From Actinomycetota bacterium (GTDB taxonomy: Bacteria > Actinomycetota > Actinomycetes > S36-B12 > UBA5976), in NCBI GenBank assembly GCA_016870945.1, contig VGAH01000055.1, positions 1-6,277 of the forward strand: DNA of 6,277 bases, written 5' to 3'. This document shows positions 1-5,188 of the stretch, in pieces. Positions within the stretch are counted from its first letter, which is position 1, and each line of letters starts with the position of its first letter. Made by a program: the position numbers and the translations under genes. The notes below the pieces were generated by a model that saw nothing but the letters and a program-made list of their open reading frames with translations, was not told the DNA's origin and made no database searches.

Positions 1-98
1 TCGGGATCAGATCGGAATTTCTTATAGAGCTCTTCGACTAACCACTCATTGGCACCAAAGCCGGCAGCCTCGGGGGACTCCGGCGCAGTTGTAGTCAC
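1..98 (-). CDS. kgd: Multifunctional 2-oxoglutarate decarboxylase/dehydrogenase, N-terminus only
   Basis: Only the first 32 codons are inside the window; the gene continues past the left edge. Seen: a GTG start at 98-96, MTTTAPESPEAAG, then FGANEWLVEELYKKFRSDP. The FG-x-NEWLVEE-[LM]-Y-x-x-[FY] pattern followed by DP is the N-terminal segment of actinobacterial Kgd/OdhA/SucA. Known for the family: a large cytoplasmic thiamine-diphosphate protein that combines E1-type 2-oxoglutarate decarboxylase activity with an E2-like succinyltransferase domain and acts in the TCA cycle. The start is chosen because GAGGG lies 5 nt upstream; the GTG two codons earlier overlaps that ribosome binding site. It is transcribed divergently from the SDR gene at 199. 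The domains beyond residue 32 cannot be seen, so the full architecture is inferred from the signature. A plain SucA-type E1 is less likely. Confidence 0.82.
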   Translation of the reverse strand, partial: MTTTAPESPEAAGFGANEWLVEELYKKFRSDP

Positions 99-198
99 CG
101 CCACCCTCGCGTTCGCCTCGAATCGGCACTGACCTCGCACATTTTTGAGGTTCTCGCCTCCAACAACCCAACCTTAGCCTTTGCGGCAGGCTTGACGC
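99..198. promoter_or_regulatory. Divergent control region between kgd and the SDR gene
   Basis: This 100-bp gap separates two divergent start codons, so it must hold the promoter(s) for kgd and probably for the SDR. No convincing -35/-10 pair could be picked on either strand. A small inverted repeat, GAGG-6 nt-CCTC at 147-160, sits mid-gap. For the SDR only a weak purine stretch (GGCAGG, 185-190) precedes the ATG. The role is inferred from gene arrangement. Confidence 0.4.
104..108 (-). promoter_or_regulatory. Ribosome binding site for kgd
   Basis: The minus strand reads GAGGG here, 5 nt before the GTG at 98-96. It is a good match to the anti-Shine-Dalgarno sequence and decides the start among three in-frame GTG codons. 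Confidence 0.6.
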
Positions 199-918
199 AT
201 GTCCCTACGCGGCGCCTTAGTCACCGGCGGTACTCGCGGTATCGGGTTTGCCACTGCACTAGAGCTGGCACGTCGTGACTTCCACGTTGTGATCGTTGGT
301 TCGAGCGAAGAGTCGATTCAGTCGGCGAAATCCAAAGCGCTTTCTAGCGGTGTGACCCTCGACGGCCATGCCTGTGACATCACAGACCCAGCGGCAGTTA
401 CAACGTTGCGAGATCAGTTGGCGGGTGTAAGTGAAATTGAAGTTTTGGTTAACAGCGCAGGTGTTATGTCTGAGCGCACCGCCAAGACCTTGCGTGCGAC
501 GGCCGTTGAGTGGCGTCGGGTACTTGCCATAAATCTTGATGCGCCCTTTTACTTCATGAACACTTTCGTACCGGCCATGGTCGAGCGGCGTGAGGGTCGT
601 GTCATAAACGTCACTGCGTGCCTTGGCCGTTTCAGCGGCCCGGGAAATACCGGGGGGCTCGCCCCCTATCGCATTTCAAAGTCTGGGCTTAATGCTCTGA
701 CTAAGAACTTGGCTCACGAACTAGGGACGGGTTCGCGAGGTGTTTTCGTTGATGCGGTGTGCCCGGGGCATTGCCGCACTGACATGGGTGGCCCCGATGC
801 ACCGCGCTCTGCTGAAGAAGGGGCAGACACAATCGTTTGGTTAGCTACTCGTCCAAAAGAAGAGGCCGCAAAACAAACTGGCCTCTTGTGGGAAGACCGC
901 CAAGTAGTTCCGTGGTGA
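199..918 (+). CDS. SDR family NAD(P)-dependent oxidoreductase, carbonyl-reductase-like
   Basis: Cytoplasmic Rossmann-fold reductase/dehydrogenase of the classical SDR family; substrate unknown. Seen in its 239 residues: TGGTRGIG nucleotide-binding loop (9-16), NSAG (85-88), structural Asn in INLDAP (N112), YRISK active-site Tyr157/Lys161, and a CPGHCRTDMGGPDAPRS stretch (188-204) typical of the plant and animal carbonyl-reductase-like subgroup. The C-terminus WEDRQVVPW also fits that subgroup. R13 in the glycine loop and no acidic residue at the end of strand beta-2 favour NADPH (inference). Oddity: the strand before the active site reads NVTACLG, so the usual catalytic Ser aligns with Ala140, with Thr139 beside it. 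The ATG is the first start after an in-frame TGA at 193-195. Gene ends 9 bp before the convergent gene's stop. Confidence 0.92.
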   Translation: MSLRGALVTGGTRGIGFATALELARRDFHVVIVGSSEESIQSAKSKALSSGVTLDGHACDITDPAAVTTLRDQLAGVSEIEVLVNSAGVMSERTAKTLRATAVEWRRVLAINLDAPFYFMNTFVPAMVERREGRVINVTACLGRFSGPGNTGGLAPYRISKSGLNALTKNLAHELGTGSRGVFVDAVCPGHCRTDMGGPDAPRSAEEGADTIVWLATRPKEEAAKQTGLLWEDRQVVPW

Positions 919-922
919 TGCC

Positions 923-936
923 CCGGCTATAGCCGG
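923..936. terminator. Perfect 14-bp palindrome at convergent gene ends, possible bidirectional terminator
   Basis: CCGGCTATAGCCGG is perfectly self-complementary and can fold into a 5-bp GC-rich stem with a TATA loop. It lies just after the SDR stop codon and overlaps the stop of the minus-strand gene, where a shared terminator would be expected. There is no T-tract on either side, so it is not a classical intrinsic terminator. It could instead be a protein-binding palindrome or chance. Confidence 0.3.
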
Positions 937-1502
937 CTTGACCTCACATCGAGTGCTACTTCTTTGCTGGCAGTTGAATTCAACGTAACCGCCGCGATGT
1001 CGACTAGTTCAGAAAGTATTTGGCCACCAGTCTTTTTGGCATTCACGCCCATCAAGGCGGCCGCCGCACTAAGCCCTGCACTAATTAGGCCGAGTCGTCT
1101 AACTTGAGGCAAGTCTTGGACGCGGCCAACGTCTGCTAACCCCAAGCCACTGCCAATTTGGGCCACTCTTTGCATTGCTCGCATCGGTGCCTTGCTAGCT
1201 AGCAAGATCGAGCCCATGTAGGTCACGCCCAGTGCTACCCAGAAACTTTTTCGTTTGGTCGCGTCATCTGTAGCTATTGCACGAGTTGCATACCAAGCAC
1301 CTACCCAACCAGCGGTGCCAATCACCTGACCAGCATCATCTAGATCTTGGCTTTCAGAACAAACTGATTCGACCGCGGCGAAATTCATCCCCATCGAACC
1401 ACCAAACCTGGCTGCGGCAGATACGTGCGACCCGGCTTTACCCAGCTCTATTCCATTTCGAACTTGCATCAGAGCGAGCAACAGTTTCAATACGCTCTTC
1501 AT
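927..1502 (-). CDS. Uncharacterised small protein with probable membrane segments
   Basis: I do not recognise the family. With the ATG at 1502 it has 191 residues. Seen: a short hydrophobic N-terminus (MKSVLKLLLALM), and further hydrophobic, glycine/alanine-rich stretches near 60-74 (around GWVGAWYATRA), 87-102 (FWVALGVTYMGSILLA) and 137-153 (LGLISAGLSAAAALMGV). These could be short transmembrane helices, with charged loops between them (DDATKRK at 79-85). No catalytic motif is visible. The frame stays open to a GTG at 1568, adding 22 polar residues. The ATG is preferred because GAGG precedes it by 3 nt, while the GTG has no visible ribosome binding site. The gene converges on the SDR and diverges from the ARH-like gene. 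No long competing frame on the plus strand looks protein-like, which supports this one. Location and function are inference. Confidence 0.6.
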   Translation of the reverse strand: MKSVLKLLLALMQVRNGIELGKAGSHVSAAARFGGSMGMNFAAVESVCSESQDLDDAGQVIGTAGWVGAWYATRAIATDDATKRKSFWVALGVTYMGSILLASKAPMRAMQRVAQIGSGLGLADVGRVQDLPQVRRLGLISAGLSAAAALMGVNAKKTGGQILSELVDIAAVTLNSTASKEVALDVRSSRL

Positions 1503-1505
1503 GTA

Positions 1506-1509
1506 CCTC
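1506..1509 (-). promoter_or_regulatory. Ribosome binding site for the uncharacterised membrane-like protein
   Basis: The minus strand reads GAGGTAC then ATG. GAGG is 3 nt from the start, a somewhat short spacing but the only recognisable site among the candidate starts at 1568, 1520 and 1502. Confidence 0.35.
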
Positions 1510-1638
1510 GCGTGCCCCACATGAGTAGAAACACCTTCTTTTTGTCTGCCACTGGTTGTTGATGGCACCCGTGACTGTTAGACCACAGGTTTAGTGCACG
1601 GCTGATTCAGACTCTTTCTCGGGGTCTGACGAATCGAC

Positions 1639-1642
1639 AGGG
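1639..1642 (+). promoter_or_regulatory. Ribosome binding site for the ARH-like gene
   Basis: AGGG lies 8 nt before the ATG at 1651. It supports this start over the in-frame ATG at 1738, which has GGGG only 1 nt upstream and so no usable spacing. Confidence 0.45.
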
Positions 1643-1650
1643 CGTCTCGT

Positions 1651-2832
1651 ATGGCAGGCCTGTTCTTCGACCATCTAGGTGAGTCAGTACGACTGCACGA
1701 ATCAGTTGACTTTTCCCCCGTTCGCGTTTCACGGGGTATGCCCCTGTTAGGGCCCGGGTCGTCCACTCTCAGCCACCGAAAATCCCACACCCGCGCAGCG
1801 TTCGTGATGTCGGCATTCGGTGACTCAATGGGTGGGGCAGTCCATCACGACGACCCCGATTCAATCGTGGTGCGCTATGGGGCTTACGGAATCTGTTCAC
1901 CACCCAAGCCCGGCCTTGTCACCAGTGGCACACAACTAATGCTGTTTACCGCTGACGCGCTGATTCGTAATCGAATCGGGCAAAACTCTAGGACGGGGGC
2001 ACTGCGCGAGCTACGCCACGCGTACTTGCGTTGGTTTAAGACGCAGTTGGCCCTTGAGCCCAATCGCGGTACCGCCAAGTTTTATCTCGAAGACAGCGAC
2101 CCGGGGTGGCTTGCTCAGATGCCACAGATGCGTCAAGTGCGCCTATCAGAACCTTGCGTGACAAGTAGTTTGCGCCAAGGCGCAAATGGCACGCTCGAAA
2201 GCCCTGTCAATAGCAATGCGACGGGTGTGGCGCTGACGCGGGTGACACCAATTGGGCTGGTGTTTGGCCCTAGCGAAGCCTTCTGGTTAGCGGCACGTGC
2301 AGCGGCGTTTACGAATGGCCACCCAGTTGCCTGTTACGCGTCGGCTGCCCTTGCTCATCTGCTAGCTGATCTTTCGGCGGGGAATCCGATGACTTTGGCA
2401 ATCGAATCATTGACCAACAGCTTTAGAGGTCGAGTCGAGGCGTATTCAGTGATAACCCATATTCGTGATGCGGCTCGTAGGGCTGAAAAGACCCCACGCC
2501 AATTGAAAGTGCTAGAAGAAATCTCTCGAGATAGCGCGGCCGACCAAGTACTGGCCAGTGCGGTGTATTGCTTTCTAAGTGACCCTGACTTGTCGCGAGC
2601 CAGTTGGTCTCTAGCACTTGCCGCCAACCACTCTGGGCCTTCGGCCTTGACTTGCTCGGTGACTGGCGCCTTGTTAGGTGCTTGGCATGGTGCCAACGTC
2701 ATCAACCGCAGATGGCTAGCACGAATGGAACTAATTCGCGCGATCGTGCAGGTTGCAGATGACCTTTCTGACGCATTTGATGGCATGTTCAATGCGAGCG
2801 ACGAAGCTGCTTACCCGGTAATGACGAATTAG
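1651..2832 (+). CDS. ADP-ribosylglycohydrolase-fold protein, probable pseudoenzyme
   Basis: Active members of this family (DraG, ARH1, ARH3) remove ADP-ribose from proteins or nucleic acids using two Mg2+ ions. Scaffold seen in 393 residues: FGDSMGG (56-62), TQLMLFTADALI (94-105, family TQMTLFTAEALI), HAYLRWFKTQ (123-132), RVTPIGLVFG (197-206), a helix ending FTNGHPVACYASAALAHL (220-237), the NHSG loop (326-329) and GALLGAWHG (339-347). The catalytic loops differ. The usual [ST]DDT is T91-S92-G93-T94. The usual SKGCGG is replaced at 188-194 (SNATGVA). The usual GDSDSTG is GPSALTC (329-335). All Asp metal ligands in the two motifs are therefore missing, so hydrolase activity is unlikely; binding of ADP-ribose or a partner is possible. 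About 45 N-terminal residues precede the fold. There is no frameshift or internal stop, so this is not a decayed gene. The decarboxylase follows after 20 bp. Confidence 0.82.
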   Translation: MAGLFFDHLGESVRLHESVDFSPVRVSRGMPLLGPGSSTLSHRKSHTRAAFVMSAFGDSMGGAVHHDDPDSIVVRYGAYGICSPPKPGLVTSGTQLMLFTADALIRNRIGQNSRTGALRELRHAYLRWFKTQLALEPNRGTAKFYLEDSDPGWLAQMPQMRQVRLSEPCVTSSLRQGANGTLESPVNSNATGVALTRVTPIGLVFGPSEAFWLAARAAAFTNGHPVACYASAALAHLLADLSAGNPMTLAIESLTNSFRGRVEAYSVITHIRDAARRAEKTPRQLKVLEEISRDSAADQVLASAVYCFLSDPDLSRASWSLALAANHSGPSALTCSVTGALLGAWHGANVINRRWLARMELIRAIVQVADDLSDAFDGMFNASDEAAYPVMTN

Positions 2833-2852
2833 TTTTTAGGTAGCATCTACAT

Positions 2853-4253
2853 GTGCACGGTTGGTCAATAGAAAATGAAAAACTTCTTAGTGACATAGTC
2901 GCGTACACGACTGCGCGACTTCGTATGGATCCACCTTCTTTAGATCACCCTGATACCGAGGCCTCTCTCGCCAAGAAAACGGGTCAGACCATCACCCCGG
3001 GCGGCTTAGGTTCTGACGAAGCGCTAAGAGTCTTTGCTGAGATATTGGCACCAGCCACCATTTCGACCGACCATCCCCGAAATCTTGCTTTTATTCCGAG
3101 CGCGCCTACTGAGGCCGCAATCATGTTCGATCTTGTTGTCGGCGCATCATCTATCTACGCCGGTTCCTGGCTAGAAGGTGCAGGCGTGATTCATGCCGAG
3201 AATCAAGTTATTGCCTGGTTTTCGAAGTTGCTGGGCTACCCAGAAACCTCTCGCGGGGTTTTTGTGCCAGGTGGCACTCAAGGAAATTTGGCAGCACTGG
3301 TGGCTGCCAGACATAAAGCTCGTGCAAAACGAAAAGCAGCCGGTTTGCCTGAACCAAAGCGGTGGGTCATTCTCACGAGCGCTGAATCACACTCATCTAT
3401 GGCGCAAGCAGCTGAAGTCATGGACGTCGACATCTACACCGCACCAGTCAGTAGCGATGACCCGAATTGGTCAAGTGATTTTTCGGACGGTGACGGTCGC
3501 CTAACTGGCAGAGGGCTCGCAAAGGTCATCGACGCCCTGCCCGAAGGCGCTGTGCCTTTCGCAATTGTTGCTTCGGCCGGGACAACGAATTACGGCGTCA
3601 TAGACGATTTTGTAAGCCTTGCGGATCTAGCTCAGGCGAAGGGTCTGTGGCTGCACGTCGATGGTGCCTACGGCGGTGCTGCGTTGGTTGCGCCTAAGTA
3701 CCAAGGCTTGTTCGAGGGCATCGAGCGTTCTGACTCAATGATCGTTGACCCCCACAAGTGGCTCTTCTCACCATTTGATGCATGCATGCTGATTTATAAA
3801 GACGCCAGCACGGCGAGAGCGGCACATACTCAAAGTGCCGGTTATCTTGACATCGTCAACGAAGACCAGAGCTTTAACCCCTCTGATTACGCGATTCACT
3901 TATCACGCAGAGCGAGAGGTTTGCCGATTTGGTTTTCACTTGCCGTTCACGGAACTGACGCCTATGCCCAAGCGATGGAAGAAACCATGGCTATCGCTAG
4001 ATACGCAGCTGAACAAGTTGAGAAGATCGATTACCTCGAGCTGGTGCGAGAGCCAATGTTGTCAGTGGTCGTGATTCGACGAAAAGGTTGGACTGCCCAG
4101 CAATATCGTGAGTGGTCAAACAAATTACTTATGCAAGGTACGGCATTCGTGACCCCCACCACCAATTACGGCGAGACTGTCACCCGTCTTGCCATCGTGA
4201 ATCCCAAGACCACCCGTGCTGATATTGATTTGATCTTGGGGTCGATGGCCTAA
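2853..4253 (+). CDS. Group II pyridoxal-phosphate-dependent amino-acid decarboxylase
   Basis: Fold-type I PLP enzyme of the aromatic amino acid/glutamate/diaminobutyrate decarboxylase family, cytoplasmic; it would convert an amino acid to an amine plus CO2. Seen in 466 residues: HPRNLAFIPSAPTEAA (74-89), VPGGTQGNLAAL (138-149, phosphate-binding region), ESH with H180 (stacks on the PLP ring in the family), SAGTTNYG (241-248), HVDGAYGG with D270 (pairs with the pyridine nitrogen), and DPHKW with K302 (Schiff-base lysine). All key residues are present, so it should be active. The length is usual for the family. The substrate cannot be read from sequence; aromatic amino acids, aspartate or a diamino acid are all possible, and some relatives are aldehyde synthases. 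The GTG at 2853 is the first start after an in-frame TAG at 2841-2843; only a distant AGG precedes it, which may mean coupling to the ARH-like gene. Its stop overlaps the convergent kinase gene. Confidence 0.92.
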   Translation: MHGWSIENEKLLSDIVAYTTARLRMDPPSLDHPDTEASLAKKTGQTITPGGLGSDEALRVFAEILAPATISTDHPRNLAFIPSAPTEAAIMFDLVVGASSIYAGSWLEGAGVIHAENQVIAWFSKLLGYPETSRGVFVPGGTQGNLAALVAARHKARAKRKAAGLPEPKRWVILTSAESHSSMAQAAEVMDVDIYTAPVSSDDPNWSSDFSDGDGRLTGRGLAKVIDALPEGAVPFAIVASAGTTNYGVIDDFVSLADLAQAKGLWLHVDGAYGGAALVAPKYQGLFEGIERSDSMIVDPHKWLFSPFDACMLIYKDASTARAAHTQSAGYLDIVNEDQSFNPSDYAIHLSRRARGLPIWFSLAVHGTDAYAQAMEETMAIARYAAEQVEKIDYLELVREPMLSVVVIRRKGWTAQQYREWSNKLLMQGTAFVTPTTNYGETVTRLAIVNPKTTRADIDLILGSMA

Positions 4254-5188
4254 AGAGCGGCACTTACCTCTTGCCAGGTCGGGGGGTTGGCCCCGTTTCG
4301 TGAGCAAGTAATACCCGCAGCAACCGCCGCCTCGTGAAGACCCAGCAACAAAGAATCGTCGTTGCTCACCCACTCTTCGAATCTCTCGCCGAGCATTTGA
4401 TCTTGCGCAACGCGTCGAAGCACGGCCGCCGCAAAGGTGTCGCCCGCGCCGATGGTGTCAGCCACCGTCACAACTTTTGGTGGAACTTCCATAAGAGATC
4501 GTTGCGGTCTAGCTGCGACGGCACCATTTTCGCCTAGCGTTATGACAACTAGGTCTGGGCCTTGATTCGCCCAGAGATTAGCGACATCCGCTACTGAAAG
4601 ATTCGGGTAAAGCCATTGCACGTCTACGTCGCTAGCCTTGACGAAATCTGACTGTCGAACCAAGTAGTCGACCTGTAATCGCACTTCTTCGTCGGTTCTG
4701 TTCATCAGACCTGGCCGAATATTTGGGTCATAACTACGTGTCACCTGCTCAGGAAGGTCAGCTACCCAGTTCGCTATCGCACTTGCGCCTGGTTCGATCG
4801 CGGTTGCTAATGAACCAAAGTTCACTGCGAGGCAGTCACTCGGAAGTGGCTTGGAAAGCTCACTTGGTTGCCACCCGTAGTCACTTGCACCTTTTAGATT
4901 CGCTTGGTACGTGGGGGCTCCGTCTGCCGCAATAACGGCGGTGATTACCGACGAAGGCTCAGAAACTCGAATTACCGCCGACATGTCAACACCTTGCGAT
5001 TTGAAGTGATCGAAAAGCAGTTGACCGTTGCTGTCGTCGCTCAGGCGACCTCGATAGTGAGTTTGCACGCCTAGTCGCGTCAAGGCCAGTGCGGTGTTCG
5101 CCGGTGAACCCCCTGGCAACTCTTTTGTTTCACCGGACGGGGTCTTTACGACATCCAAGACGGCCTCGCCAATGACCGTGATACTCAC
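4250..5188 (-). CDS. PfkB-family carbohydrate kinase, fructokinase-like
   Basis: Ribokinase-fold sugar kinase transferring the ATP gamma-phosphate to a sugar; cytoplasmic. Residues are numbered from the alternative GTG at 5191 (313 aa; subtract 1 for the start at 5188). Seen: ITVIGEAVLDVV (4-15), GGSPANTALALTRLG (27-41, PfkB signature 1 region), YDPNIRP (154-160, often seen in fructokinases), VKASDVD (184-190), and DTIGAGDTF (245-253, signature 2 with the anion-hole loop and catalytic base D251). Fructose is the likeliest substrate, but other hexoses or a nucleoside cannot be excluded. The upstream gene ends in GTGGTGA: the second GTG (5188-5186) overlaps the TGA by the classical 4 nt, so it is preferred. 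No separate ribosome binding site is visible, which fits translational coupling. The 3' end overlaps the decarboxylase stop. Confidence 0.92.
   Translation of the reverse strand: MSITVIGEAVLDVVKTPSGETKELPGGSPANTALALTRLGVQTHYRGRLSDDSNGQLLFDHFKSQGVDMSAVIRVSEPSSVITAVIAADGAPTYQANLKGASDYGWQPSELSKPLPSDCLAVNFGSLATAIEPGASAIANWVADLPEQVTRSYDPNIRPGLMNRTDEEVRLQVDYLVRQSDFVKASDVDVQWLYPNLSVADVANLWANQGPDLVVITLGENGAVAARPQRSLMEVPPKVVTVADTIGAGDTFAAAVLRRVAQDQMLGERFEEWVSNDDSLLLGLHEAAVAAGITCSRNGANPPTWQEVSAAL

Larger units (their letters stand above)
1503..1650. promoter_or_regulatory. Divergent control region upstream of the ARH-like/decarboxylase pair
   Basis: This gap lies between the divergent starts at 1502 (minus) and 1651 (plus); if the minus gene starts at 1568 it shrinks to 82 bp. 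It should contain the promoter for the ARH-like/decarboxylase pair, although no clear -35/-10 pair was found. The notable element is an inverted repeat, TCAGAC at 1607-1612 and GTCTGA at 1624-1629, with an 11-nt spacer and arm starts 17 bp apart. It is a possible operator but the arms are short. Confidence 0.35.

Noticed and set aside
147..160. GAGG-6 nt-CCTC as a hairpin or operator in the kgd/SDR gap
   Set aside because: Four-base arms are expected by chance at this GC content, so it is mentioned only in the region description.
1277..1528. An 83-codon plus-strand frame opposite the membrane-like gene
   Set aside because: Its composition (many His, Arg, Gln, Ser) looks like a shadow translation, while the minus strand gives coherent hydrophobic segments.
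1578..1790. A 70-codon minus-strand frame across the upstream region and start of the ARH-like gene
   Set aside because: It is rich in Arg/Pro/Ser with no hydrophobic core pattern and overlaps the supported start and ribosome binding site of the plus-strand gene.
1962..1977. GATTCG-TAAT-CGAATC palindrome
   Set aside because: It lies inside the conserved TADALIRNRIG coding stretch of the ARH-like gene and is short enough to be chance.
2355..2792. A 145-codon open frame on the minus strand inside the ARH-like gene
   Set aside because: It lies fully antisense to a gene with recognisable family motifs and shows no motif or sensible composition of its own.
2851..2871. ATG at 2851 overlapping the decarboxylase GTG start, opening a 6-codon frame
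   Set aside because: It is too short and ends at a TAG inside the decarboxylase; no leader-peptide features such as repeated codons or a following attenuator were seen.
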